64,000 nucleotides of DNA from Chitinispirillaceae bacterium (GCA_016930275.1 JAFGHA010000108.1:1-64000); one strand, 5' to 3'. Positions 49,769-59,714 are shown, numbered from the stretch's first letter. Notes: generated from the letters alone by a model not told the origin. Numbers and translations are program-made.

Positions 49769-51022
49769 CTACGTCTTCTTTGCGGGCTTCTTTTTTCGTT
49801 TCTTTTTCTTTTCCAGCAGCCACAGCTCATGCTCGGCCACCAGTGCATCAATGCTGCTCACTTTTTTTGCAGACTCAACAACCTGCCGGTATTCTTCACG
49901 ATCGACATCGAGTACCTCTATTTTTTTTGTGAGAAAGGTCTGGATCTCATCAAGCACCGTTTTTTCGCTACTGCTGCAGAATGAGATGGCGCTCCCTTTC
50001 TGAACTCCCCGACCGGTTCTCCCGACACGGTGAACGTAATTCTCCGGTTTCCGGGGGAGGTCATAATTGATAACGTAGTTTACGTTTGGTATGTCGATTC
50101 CGCGTGCACTTACATCGGTCGCAATTAAAACGGCAGGGGTACCTTTTTTAAATGCTGCCATTATTTTTGTCCGCTCAAGCTGGTCCATCGCACCGTGAAG
50201 CGTAAGGGGAACGATCCGCACCCGCTCCATTGCTTTTGCGACTCGGTCGGCACGAACCCGTGTACGAACAAAAACGATTATTTTGCTGTCGGAATGATCG
50301 GTAATAAATTTTTCCAGAAAAAAACGTTTGTCATCCATTTCGATGAACATGACAAAATGAGAAACATTTTTCGAAACCGGATCGTCGGGGGAGATCTGGA
50401 TGCGAATGGCACTGCTTTTTACCTGTGAGAACGCGAGTTTTTTTATAACGGGATTTATGGTGGCCGAAAAGAAGAGTGTCTGGTGCTGTGAAGTAAGCAT
50501 TTTCTTTACATATTTGATATCCTCGATAAATCCCAGATCGAGCATATGGTCGGCTTCGTCGAGAACAAGGGTACTCACTCTGCTCAACCTGATGGTTCCC
50601 TGATGAATCAGATCGAACATACGTCCCGGTGTGGCGATTAAAACATCAATACCATCCTGGATCGCTTTTATCTGGCGGTCCTGTTCAATACCGCCGTGCA
50701 GGCTAAACACCGTTACCTTTGTATGACGGGCAATTTTAGTAAAAACCTCGCCGATCTGCAGGGCAAGTTCACGGGTGGGCACCATAACGATACATTTGAT
50801 ACCGAGGCTGCGTGTGCTTGTTTTGTAGCTGTGAATTTTATTGATGATGGGAATCGCGAATGCGGCGGTTTTGCCGGTTCCCGTCTGGGCTATCGCCAGT
50901 ACGTCTTCGCCTTTCATTATCGATGGAATTGATTTGAACTGAATATCGGTGGAGCGCCTGAAGCCGAGCAGATGCAGGTTGTTTTTTATATCAGCCGAAA
51001 TGCGGTAATCGTCGAATAACAT
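49769..51022 (-). CDS. DEAD-box RNA helicase
   Basis: Q motif; AQTGTGKTAAFAIPI, PTREL, VLDEADHML, SAT, ATDVSARGIDIPNVNYVINYDLP, HRVGRTGR. Confidence 0.96.
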   Translation of the reverse strand: MLFDDYRISADIKNNLHLLGFRRSTDIQFKSIPSIMKGEDVLAIAQTGTGKTAAFAIPIINKIHSYKTSTRSLGIKCIVMVPTRELALQIGEVFTKIARHTKVTVFSLHGGIEQDRQIKAIQDGIDVLIATPGRMFDLIHQGTIRLSRVSTLVLDEADHMLDLGFIEDIKYVKKMLTSQHQTLFFSATINPVIKKLAFSQVKSSAIRIQISPDDPVSKNVSHFVMFIEMDDKRFFLEKFITDHSDSKIIVFVRTRVRADRVAKAMERVRIVPLTLHGAMDQLERTKIMAAFKKGTPAVLIATDVSARGIDIPNVNYVINYDLPRKPENYVHRVGRTGRGVQKGSAISFCSSSEKTVLDEIQTFLTKKIEVLDVDREEYRQVVESAKKVSSIDALVAEHELWLLEKKKKRKKKPAKKT

Positions 51023-51282
51023 TATTTCTCAATCGGAAAAGGGGGGATAGATGGTTGGAAATATACTTGGTGGTCGAAGTCGCCTACTTTCTGCTGCAGA
51101 TATCCGGTAACTCGGAATAGTATCAAAATTCACCGGATTTAGTAAGTATTCAACCTACCGTCCTTGCTGCAGGATCTTTTATATAATCCAATCCGGGACA
51201 ATGTCTTACACATATCAATCGTGTTCAATCAGAATCCGATCGTACGGTTGTTTCTGCTGGATTTCTCGTTTGCTGACCTGAC

Positions 51283-53451
51283 TTACCGGTCAGTGTCCGT
51301 TTGCTTCTTTTGTGGCGACACCCACACTTCGATATCATCAACTATGTAATTCTCCCCGGAAAAGGTAACCGTACTGCCCCCGGGTGCATTGAGCAGTGTT
51401 GCTGCGGCAACGGAGGTATAAGAGAGGATATTGTTTGCAGGATCTGAGTCCCAGGGACCAAGAATCGTGAGTATAACGGGTTTTGCTGCCGTACCTGGTG
51501 CGGGTTGCAGACAAAAACGGGTTCCGATCGATATTTTCGAGGTATCGACCGTGTCGGGTTCAATCGGGCGTGTCGCGATGAGTTCATCATGGAGCGTCTT
51601 TGCGCGGGAGGAAAGCAGCTCCTGTTGGCGGCGGGCTTCATGATACTCGAAATTTTCGCGTAAATCTCCATATTCGCGGGTCCTCTGGATCTCCCTGGCG
51701 TTCCTGGGGATATCTTCCGTGATCAGCTTTTCGAACTCGATTCGTTTATTTTCAAGCGCCTCTCTGGTAACGAACAGGAAATCCTGTTTCGTTTCGTGGA
51801 GCTCCGGAAAAAGGGTGAAGAATTTCTGGCGAATGCTGTCCTTTACATAATCTTCGAGTTCCCGGGCGCGCAACAGGGTGTCGAGCAGGGAACGGCTGTT
51901 TGATGCATCGAGAGTTTCTATCGCCCGGTCGACTGCTTGGCCGGGATTGAAAAGTTTTCGTAATGCCGAACGGTGGCCTTTAAAGGATGCATCGTCAAGT
52001 ATTCCGCAGAGAGAGTGGAGGAAATCCCGGTTCGCATAGTGGTGCAACTCCGGCCTTTTCGGTATCTCTTTGCAGAGCCACAGATAGAACTGGGGATTGC
52101 CGGATGGATGCAGAAAAGAATCTTCGACCACCGGACCGAGAATATCGTGATAATCTCCGCTGTGCAGGGACTCGTACAGTAATTTGAGGGTGGAGGTATC
52201 AGTCTCGGTTTTCAGCAGCGCGCCGTATAGTGGGGGCCAGTCACTCCGGGAGTGCACGACGATCTGGATTGCCTTTCGGCGGACGGCACGGTCGCAGATG
52301 CCTGCAATAACAGTGTCGGCGTCGGTACCTTCGAGAAGATCTTCGGCAGTACACGGCATCGCAATGTCGTTACTTTGTGCCGAAGTTGCAACAGTCAAAA
52401 CTATCTCAAGCGCCAGGGATGGGTCGGATGCAAGGGCGTCTTTTGCCTCATTGGCCAGTACCATCGCCATTTCTACTGACAGTGCCTCGGACCTCGCTGC
52501 ATGTTTTTTCAGCATCGCAAGCTTATCACCGGGTGAAGCCTGCATAAACGTTGCCATCAACCCGGCACTTCCTTCGGACACTGAATCGTTCCACTCGAGC
52601 TTTGGTTTCGTGCCCGATCCTGCAATCAGACGCGGATCCTTGCGGGCGTGTGCCCACCAGGTGTTCCACTGATCATCGGGAACAACCGCCGAGAGCATCT
52701 CCCGAAGTTCATTAAGGGTCACTTCGCGCCGGATGCTTGCAAAAAGCAACCGCAGCAGTTCACCCGGATCATTTTCTGACAGTTGTTTGAGATCATCGAG
52801 GTCGATAATCGTTCGGGCAAGAAAATGGTCATTTCTGAGCGGCTGGGCCAAGCGCTCCGCCTCATCGATACGGAGGGTCATATGCTCGTTGTTTTTAAGG
52901 GATAATCGCACAACGCCTATCTTCAGATTGGCCTCCTTGATTCGTGCTACTCCTTTGGCCGGCATATAAACGACACGACCTTCATCGTAGCGCAACCATT
53001 GTTCCAGTCGACGGAATTTATCACCACCTGAGCTATTGTCAAGCACCTTGAAATGTCGGGTATACAATACACAATTCGGGCTGTCGGGGTACATGGCTTT
53101 AAGGTGGTTAAGTAACTGTTCCCGGGCATAGGTGCACTCCGGCCAGAACCCGAGCACTGCGAGCAAAAGGAAAATCTCGGCGGTAAGGTCATGGCGTGCC
53201 TTCAGACTCTCGACCTGTAAATCAAGGAAGGCGGAAGCCCGGTTACTTTCCTGTTTCCTGATGAATGCACGATATGCGGGAAGGTAAAAAGCAATGTCCT
53301 GCGGTGCCTCATCCAGGCGCTCCATAAGAAGGTTGTCGAGCTTTGAGGGATCGTTCGAATCTATAAGAAGTTGATATTCAGCCGGGGTTTTCGGGAACGT
53401 CGGTGAATGCAGGAGCAGGCCGTTTTCCCAGTTGCAGGTTGTTTCGATCAT
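51283..53451 (-). CDS. Long GreA/GreB-C-domain transcription elongation factor-like protein
   Basis: C-terminal ~160 aa: REIQRTREYGDLRENFEYHEARRQQELLSSRAKTLHDELIATRPIEPDTVDTSKISIGTRF...ILGPWDSDPANNILSYTSVAAATLLNAPGGSTVTFSGENYIVDDIE; preceded by ~550 aa helical region. Confidence 0.85.
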   Translation of the reverse strand: MIETTCNWENGLLLHSPTFPKTPAEYQLLIDSNDPSKLDNLLMERLDEAPQDIAFYLPAYRAFIRKQESNRASAFLDLQVESLKARHDLTAEIFLLLAVLGFWPECTYAREQLLNHLKAMYPDSPNCVLYTRHFKVLDNSSGGDKFRRLEQWLRYDEGRVVYMPAKGVARIKEANLKIGVVRLSLKNNEHMTLRIDEAERLAQPLRNDHFLARTIIDLDDLKQLSENDPGELLRLLFASIRREVTLNELREMLSAVVPDDQWNTWWAHARKDPRLIAGSGTKPKLEWNDSVSEGSAGLMATFMQASPGDKLAMLKKHAARSEALSVEMAMVLANEAKDALASDPSLALEIVLTVATSAQSNDIAMPCTAEDLLEGTDADTVIAGICDRAVRRKAIQIVVHSRSDWPPLYGALLKTETDTSTLKLLYESLHSGDYHDILGPVVEDSFLHPSGNPQFYLWLCKEIPKRPELHHYANRDFLHSLCGILDDASFKGHRSALRKLFNPGQAVDRAIETLDASNSRSLLDTLLRARELEDYVKDSIRQKFFTLFPELHETKQDFLFVTREALENKRIEFEKLITEDIPRNAREIQRTREYGDLRENFEYHEARRQQELLSSRAKTLHDELIATRPIEPDTVDTSKISIGTRFCLQPAPGTAAKPVILTILGPWDSDPANNILSYTSVAAATLLNAPGGSTVTFSGENYIVDDIEVWVSPQKKQTDTDR

Positions 53452-53831
53452 GTAACGTTATACCTTTTTATAGTTGCATTGTAAGTGTCCACTACACTTT
53501 GTTAAAAGAAAAATTACTTGCAGTTGCTATAGATGAACATGTTTTCAGGAAAATTTATACTACTATTCTAAGGGCAATAAATATATCCCATCATTTATCA
53601 CTGTCTGGAACGGGAGTATCCTCCTCCGGCAGCCCAGACGGTTTGCCTGTTTTCGAAAAAACCAATTGTATACGGATCCCCCAGCCTATGGATGATACTC
53701 CCAAACCGGATCTCCATAGAGGTATGATGAGTTACCGGAATACCAACAATATAGTACAGGATAGTAGGGTGTTGAGAATTGAAATGGCATGGAAGCTCCT
53801 ATAACTGCTAACCCGGGAAATTTTGCAGTAG

Positions 53832-54431
53832 TCAGAAAGGGAAAGTACCGGTCAGTCTGTTTGCTGTTCCAGGTGGTTTCAGAAAAGCACTTTCCGGCAC
53901 TCCCGAATGCCATGCCCGCAATACGATTTTCGCGCAGGCGAGCGCGTCGGAGCCGGCGTGATGATGCTGCAACGGAATATCGAAGGCACCGCAGACGTCG
54001 GAAAGTTTCGTCGGCCGGATATCCCAGAGCCGCCGCGCGAGGCGCATGGTGCAGAGATATTTGTCAAGAACGGGCGATTGGTGGCATCGTTCACAGCACG
54101 CTGCAAGGACACCACGGTCAAACGAGGCGTTATGCGCGGCAATAAAATCGACCCCGACAAACAGCGGCGCTATTTCGGGCCAGAGTTCCCCGAAGTCGGG
54201 TTGATCTGCAACATCACTCCAGGAGATTCCATGCAGCCAGGTGAATTGAAAGGAGTTCCGCGGGGGTCGGATGAACGAATAGAATTCCCGGATTATGTTG
54301 CCTTTTTCAGCCACCACCAGCGCAACTGCACAGGCGCTGTCGCGGCCGTAGTCGGCGGTCTCGAAGTCGATGGCGACGAAACGGTTGAAGTGGATGGGCG
54401 GTGCTGTTTTATCTGATGATTTTTTTTTCAA
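53832..54431 (-). CDS. 3'-5' exonuclease (DnaQ/epsilon-like)
   Basis: FVAIDFETADYGRDSACAVALVVAEKG...FIAAHNASFDRGVLAACC...KLSDVCGAFDIPLQHHHAGSDALACAKIVL: DEDDh exonuclease motifs. Confidence 0.93.
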   Translation of the reverse strand: MKKKSSDKTAPPIHFNRFVAIDFETADYGRDSACAVALVVAEKGNIIREFYSFIRPPRNSFQFTWLHGISWSDVADQPDFGELWPEIAPLFVGVDFIAAHNASFDRGVLAACCERCHQSPVLDKYLCTMRLARRLWDIRPTKLSDVCGAFDIPLQHHHAGSDALACAKIVLRAWHSGVPESAFLKPPGTANRLTGTFPF

Positions 54432-54860
54432 TCGGACGGTCCGTGATGATAATCCCTGGATAGGGTGAAAATACTCAACCGGGTGGCAGGCAATACACCG
54501 ATTTGATGATTTTTCATCCGGAACGGTTTAAAAAGACGAAAAGGTAAATCCGGGGAAGATTCAAAGGGGCAGGGCAGGGAAAGATAACCGGAACCGTTCG
54601 TGCTTCCCGGAATGTTCCTGCTTAAAAGCGAAGAATCTGTTGTCGGGTTGAGGGGTGCAGTAAGTAGGGGTCACAATCAACAGCCGGGGTTTCCCGACTG
54701 GTAAGTACCCGGCAATACACTTCGCCATGTCTATCACATACTCAAAATGAGAACACTTTTACTGTCTGAGTGATTGAATTTCCTTAAAAAACAGGTATAT
54801 TATTCCTGTAATTGCTTCATCGGAAGAATGCACATCAATTCACCTGAAAAAGGAGGAAGT

Positions 54861-56171
54861 ATGAGAATAGTTGCGCTGCTCCTTATCGCAGTAGTGTTGT
54901 GGGGTTGCCAGGACCGGGCGGTCAATCCTTCGGTGGTCGACGACCACCAGACCGTGGAATACGGTAAATCAGCGATCACGCTGCCCGGAATGAAGACACT
55001 CGCGGTCGCTCCGGGTGCGGTCTGTAAGTTCACACTGACCATAACGGGAGACGGGATGGAACCGATGACGTTCGCATTTCCGCTGGGCGGCGACGACACG
55101 ACGATGATGATCGAGAAAATTCCCGCCGGACCAATGCGTCTTTTCACCGCTTCGCTGTATGTACCCGAGGGCGGTATGTACGAAGGTTCGGCCGCCACTG
55201 CCATTACGGCGGGTGAGGTTGCCTACGTAAAACTGGTGTTGCGGAAAACCGGTTCCGCACAGATTGACGTTATTATTGAGAGTGGGGACGATATCCCGGC
55301 AACTCCCGGCTGTTTCGCGATCGAGGGAGCAATCGGCGACGTGAAGTTCGGTGGTCTGGTGCTGAAACTGGAGACACTCACTGCAGCCGGTATGCATGCG
55401 AAAATTTTCCGCGGAGAAAAAGAGGTCGGCTATCTCGGAGGTGCGTTGTCACAGGATCATATAAAAGGACGACTGGTTATTGAAGGGATTACCGAAAGCG
55501 CCATGTTCGACGGGTATATGTCAACGGATCACAGTTACCTTAAAGGACAGGTGTATTCAATGGACGATACCTTAAATCCTATAGGTACCTTGTACGGTCC
55601 GGGAACGGTCTGCCCGACAGAACCGCAGGAACCTGAATACGGGTGTTTTTCGCTTGAAGGAAACATTGATGAGGTGGTGTTGAATGACTACGCCTTGAAA
55701 ATTATCGAACAGACGGCAACATCGCTTTCGGGATATTTTTACCTGAAAGGTGAAATGGTCGGAAAATTATACGGAAAACTTGATGGAGGGATGCTTACCG
55801 GTATGCTGGTTATTCCCGGTGTGATCGAACAAGTCTGGCTGGATGGGGGCGTTTCGATGTCCAACGGGATCATATCGTTCATCAAAGTAATGCTGTATGC
55901 CGATGAGGAGCAGCAGACGGTGATCGGACCCATGTACGGAACCGCTACCGATTGCGCCGTCATCGCACCGCCACCGGAAACAACCTGTTTCGTTGATACG
56001 CTGGGCGGCGAAACATCCTGCAAGGATTCCGAAACATGGGTGAAATATGCCGACGAGGAGTGTCGTGCAAAAGGCGGAACCGTTAGCGGCTATTATTTCA
56101 TCGAGCCCTGCGGCAAGGACGAAGATTCGACGTACAGTGTCATGTGTTTTGAATGCTGCGGAAAACAGTGA
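54861..56171 (+). CDS. Lipoprotein with two tandem copies of a ~100-aa domain of unknown type and Cys-rich C-terminus
   Basis: MRIVALLLIAVVLWGCQD lipobox. Copies GCFAIEGAIGDVKFGGLVLKLETL...GTLYGPGTVC and GCFSLEGNIDEVVLNDYALKIIEQT...GPMYGTATDC. Confidence 0.75.
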   Translation: MRIVALLLIAVVLWGCQDRAVNPSVVDDHQTVEYGKSAITLPGMKTLAVAPGAVCKFTLTITGDGMEPMTFAFPLGGDDTTMMIEKIPAGPMRLFTASLYVPEGGMYEGSAATAITAGEVAYVKLVLRKTGSAQIDVIIESGDDIPATPGCFAIEGAIGDVKFGGLVLKLETLTAAGMHAKIFRGEKEVGYLGGALSQDHIKGRLVIEGITESAMFDGYMSTDHSYLKGQVYSMDDTLNPIGTLYGPGTVCPTEPQEPEYGCFSLEGNIDEVVLNDYALKIIEQTATSLSGYFYLKGEMVGKLYGKLDGGMLTGMLVIPGVIEQVWLDGGVSMSNGIISFIKVMLYADEEQQTVIGPMYGTATDCAVIAPPPETTCFVDTLGGETSCKDSETWVKYADEECRAKGGTVSGYYFIEPCGKDEDSTYSVMCFECCGKQ

Positions 56172-56235
56172 TGAATCGGGTTCCTATCTCTAAATCAGGT
56201 ATTTGCATATAACTTCAGATAAAATTCCGAATACG

Positions 56236-56295
56236 CGCTCATCCTGAGCCTGCCGAAGGGTAAATTTTCATGGTTCGACAGGCTCACCATGAGCG
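56236..56295. repeat. REP-like intergenic palindrome
   Basis: cgctcatcctgagcctgccgaa ... ttcgacaggctcaccatgagcg: 22-nt arms complementary except ~3 positions, between convergent genes. Confidence 0.7.
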
Positions 56296-56340
56296 GTAAA
56301 TAAATGCTATTCGCAATCAGGTGTATCGTTGTGTAAATAA

Positions 56341-58086
56341 TTACTGCGGCAGGGATGCATTCCGCAATCCCGTCAGAAACCTTCGTGCATTGATGCCGAG
56401 TACGCGGGTGGAGTAACCGCCTTCCTGCGCCACCAGTGTCGGGAGTTTGAGCGCACCGATCAGGTTTCCGTTGAGTTCGAAATCGTGTGCTCCCAACGTC
56501 CAGGTACCGGTCGGATCGCCTTTCGCCGTGTCAAGCCCGAGCGAAACAACCAGGAACATCGGTTTGAACCGGGCGATCCGTTGAACTGCCTGTGTAAGGT
56601 AGCTCCGGTACAGAATACCGTCACACTGTTCGGGGATCGGATAGTTGCAATTATATCCTTTTCCTTCCCCTTCTCCACGTTCCTCCCGGAAACCGCTGAA
56701 ATATGGATAGGCGAAACTCGGATGTCCATGCAGTGAAATGGTAAGCACGTCGCGGCGACGATAGAAAATATCCTGATGCCCGTTCCCATGGTGGTAGTCG
56801 ATGTCGAGTAGCGCGACGGGACCTTCTCGACTGAGCATATTCGCGGCGATTGATGCGTTGTTGAAATAGCAGAATCCGCCGAAGGACCTGAACTCCGCAT
56901 GATGCCCGGGCGGCCGGACCAGCGCGTAGGTTATCCGGGTTCCCCGGAGCAGGAGATCCGCGGCGGTGAGCGTGCAGTCTACCGCATGCCGCGCCGCGGT
57001 AAATGCATTGTTGTTGAGGGGAGTAAAGGTGTCGATACAGTAGTATCCCGCCCGGACGGCAAGTTCCTTGGGCGGACGGGCAGTGTTACGGATCGGAAAG
57101 ACATATGGATACACCGAATTTCCGGGGGCCAGCGTTTCACATACATTACGGAAGTAGTCGATATATTCCTGTTTGTGTACCGCGGTAAGATGCTGTTCGG
57201 AAAAGTGTCGCGGTTCGATCCGCTGAAACAGGTCGTTGTGTTCGATCTCACGCAGGATCGAACTGATGCGCACCGGTGTTTCAACATAGCCGCGGTCATG
57301 CACATGATGAATCGAATGACGGTCGTTGACGACATAGAAGATACGGTGATCGGCCGGTACCTGAACCGCCGGGAGCCGGCGCGGGGTATTTTTTTTCTGA
57401 TACCGGGGGGGGCGTATCGTCAAAACGGGATCAGTTACCGATCCGAAAATTTTTTCCACATAGCCGGGCGGACAGCGTTTTCCGTATTTCAGTTCCAGAA
57501 TCGCGCTGAAAATTTCGCGGGCTTCGCTGTTTGACGGTGGCGGGTTCGTTTCGAGCGGGTCGAAGACCAGATACGGCGGACAATCATCACCCGGCTCGAA
57601 TGGCGTTTCCCAGGCGGTGCCGGTGATCGGCCGTGCGCCGTATCGTTCGTAAAACCGCAACCGTTTCTCATTCTGTCTGAGTACCTCAGGATCACGACAG
57701 AGATTCGGATCGTCGGGAAGACACTCATAGTATAGTCCATTTACTTTAAGAAAGCTCGCCTCATCCCTGATACGTTCGTAAAGCGCTCCGCCGATTCCCC
57801 GGGAAGTGAGCTTTGAAGAAGAGGAAAGATAATCGAGAAAGCAGAACCGGAGGTGCTGTTCATACGAGAGAAGTGCGAATCCCTGTACCGTTCCCCGGCC
57901 GTTTTCGGCGACGAAAAGAATTGACCGGTACCGGAATTTAAGAGGATTGCTCAATTTTTCCTGCAGTGAAGTGACTTCAGCCGGTCGAAGACCGGGAAAT
58001 TGTTCACGCAGTATCTGCTGCACCTGCTCGATCGCCGTACGGTCAATCGGCAGTGTCGTACCGGATACACAGCGAATTCTGAACAT
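56341..58086 (-). CDS. GNAT acetyltransferase - histone deacetylase/acetylpolyamine amidohydrolase family fusion
   Basis: N-terminal GNAT (SILFVAENGRGTVQGFALLSYEQHLRFCFLDYLSSSSKLTSRGIGGALYERIR...RFYERYGARPI); C-terminal HDAC fold (VRPPGHHAEF, GGFCYFNNASIAA, LLDIDYHHGNGHQDIFY, SLGLDTAKGDPTGTW, VAQEGGYS). Confidence 0.92.
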   Translation of the reverse strand: MFRIRCVSGTTLPIDRTAIEQVQQILREQFPGLRPAEVTSLQEKLSNPLKFRYRSILFVAENGRGTVQGFALLSYEQHLRFCFLDYLSSSSKLTSRGIGGALYERIRDEASFLKVNGLYYECLPDDPNLCRDPEVLRQNEKRLRFYERYGARPITGTAWETPFEPGDDCPPYLVFDPLETNPPPSNSEAREIFSAILELKYGKRCPPGYVEKIFGSVTDPVLTIRPPRYQKKNTPRRLPAVQVPADHRIFYVVNDRHSIHHVHDRGYVETPVRISSILREIEHNDLFQRIEPRHFSEQHLTAVHKQEYIDYFRNVCETLAPGNSVYPYVFPIRNTARPPKELAVRAGYYCIDTFTPLNNNAFTAARHAVDCTLTAADLLLRGTRITYALVRPPGHHAEFRSFGGFCYFNNASIAANMLSREGPVALLDIDYHHGNGHQDIFYRRRDVLTISLHGHPSFAYPYFSGFREERGEGEGKGYNCNYPIPEQCDGILYRSYLTQAVQRIARFKPMFLVVSLGLDTAKGDPTGTWTLGAHDFELNGNLIGALKLPTLVAQEGGYSTRVLGINARRFLTGLRNASLPQ

Positions 58087-58202
58087 TTGGGGCCGCTCTG
58101 AAAATAGTGGCGATGCAACCGGGGGGCAGGTGGTATTTTTTCCCTGCCCGATCCGTCCGCCACTAATATACCATCAGTAAAATAACTACAGAAAGTCTTT
58201 TC

Positions 58203-59579
58203 ATGCCCCCGAACAAATCAGGCAGGGACTGCACTACCGGAAGTATCCCCCGCCACCTGCTCGCGGTCGCTGCCCCCATGCTGATTGGTAACTTCATCCA
58301 GTCGGGTTATGCCATTATCGATGCGGTATGGGTCGGACGGGTTGTCGGGAAGGAGGCGATCGGCGCTATTGCGGTAAGTTTTCCGGTACTGTTTCTTTTC
58401 ATTGCCGTCGCTGCCGGGGCAACCATGGCGACCACCATTCTGATTTCGCAGTATTTCGGCGCCGGAAATCTGGAACAGGTGAAAAAAACGATCGGCGCCT
58501 CAATTTTTTTTGCAATACTGCTCAGTGTGGTTATTTCGACGGCAGGGATTTTCACCACCGATCATATTCTACGATTGCTTAAAACACCGGAATCGATCAT
58601 TCCCGCCGCGTCGCAGTATCTTAAAATCAATTTCGGTGGCTTCCTTATTATGTATTGCGGATTTCTCATCGGATCGATACTTCGTGGTATCGGCGATTCG
58701 AAGACCCCTCTCTACTTCATGATTGTCGGCGTTGCGGTCAATGCGGTGCTTGATCCGCTGCTCATTATCGGGGTTGGTCCGTTTCCCCGTCTCGGGCTGG
58801 GAGGGGCGGCAGTCGCCTCGATTTGCGGCCAGCTGATCGCCACCATCATCGGTTACGGCTACCTGCGGAAGAAAAAAAATATCGTTGCCGTTGATCTGCA
58901 TCTGATCGGCTGGAATCCTGAAAAAATTCGGTTGATCATGAAAATCGGATTTCCTTCAATGCTGCAACAGTCGGCGGTATCACTCGGTATGGCCACCATT
59001 ACCTCGATTGTGAACGGCTTCGGTGACACCGCTACGGCTGCGTTCGGAGCCGCCGGGCGTATCGATACGGTGTCGATGTTTCCGGCGATGTCGATCGGCA
59101 TGGCGGTATCGATCATAAGCGGTCAGAATATCGGTGCCGGGAAGCATGCACGGGTGCGTCAGGTGTTCAAATGGGGTATGTTCATGACGGTTGCAGTTTC
59201 TCTTTTCTTCACGTTTTTTTATCTGACGATTCCGAAATTCCTGCTTTCGGCATTTCTTTCCGATCCGGACGTCCTGGCGATCGGCGCGAATTTCCTCAGA
59301 ATCGTCGGGCCGGGGGAACTCTTCTTCGCCATGGCATTCGTGGCGAATGGTGTTATCAATGGTGCGGGACATACCCGGGTGACTCTTGTTTTCACCATCC
59401 TCGCTCTCTGGGGGGTACGGGTACCCGCCGCCAAATTTCTTTCAGAGACCGGTCTTGGTATCAACGGTATCTGGCTTGGTACGGTGTTCGGTTTTTTCAC
59501 CAGTATGCTGCTGAGCACGATCTGGTACTTTTCGGGAAGATGGACCAGACAGGTTATCAAGACACGATCGGCGACGTAG
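58203..59579 (+). CDS. MATE-family efflux transporter
   Basis: Twelve-TM-like; AVWVGRVVGKEAIGAIAVSFPVLFLFIAVAAGATMATTILISQYFGAGN...RGIGDSKTPLYFMIVGVAVNAVLDPLLI...FPAMSIGMAVSIISGQNIGAG. Confidence 0.95.
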   Translation: MPPNKSGRDCTTGSIPRHLLAVAAPMLIGNFIQSGYAIIDAVWVGRVVGKEAIGAIAVSFPVLFLFIAVAAGATMATTILISQYFGAGNLEQVKKTIGASIFFAILLSVVISTAGIFTTDHILRLLKTPESIIPAASQYLKINFGGFLIMYCGFLIGSILRGIGDSKTPLYFMIVGVAVNAVLDPLLIIGVGPFPRLGLGGAAVASICGQLIATIIGYGYLRKKKNIVAVDLHLIGWNPEKIRLIMKIGFPSMLQQSAVSLGMATITSIVNGFGDTATAAFGAAGRIDTVSMFPAMSIGMAVSIISGQNIGAGKHARVRQVFKWGMFMTVAVSLFFTFFYLTIPKFLLSAFLSDPDVLAIGANFLRIVGPGELFFAMAFVANGVINGAGHTRVTLVFTILALWGVRVPAAKFLSETGLGINGIWLGTVFGFFTSMLLSTIWYFSGRWTRQVIKTRSAT

Positions 59580-59714
59580 ACTTCCATTTTTGTAATTTTC
59601 AGGACGGTTGTTTTCGACGGCAGATACCCTTTCAGCATCGGTGACCGTGACTGCGGAAGACAGCGTATCCGACAATCCGGTAACGGTCTAACCCCGAAGG
59701 GAACGGCAAAATTT

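Noticed and set aside
53403-53804. 133-aa plus-strand ORF and alternative minus-strand frames in the greA-exonuclease gap
   Set aside because: Several frames look weakly coding (for example LGVSSIGWGIRIQLVFSKTGKPSG on minus), but none is decisive; a comparative search is needed.
54560-54735. Short minus-strand open frame MAKCIAGYLPVGKPRLLIVTPTYCTPQPDNRFFAF...
   Set aside because: Only ~54 aa, no recognised family; could be chance.
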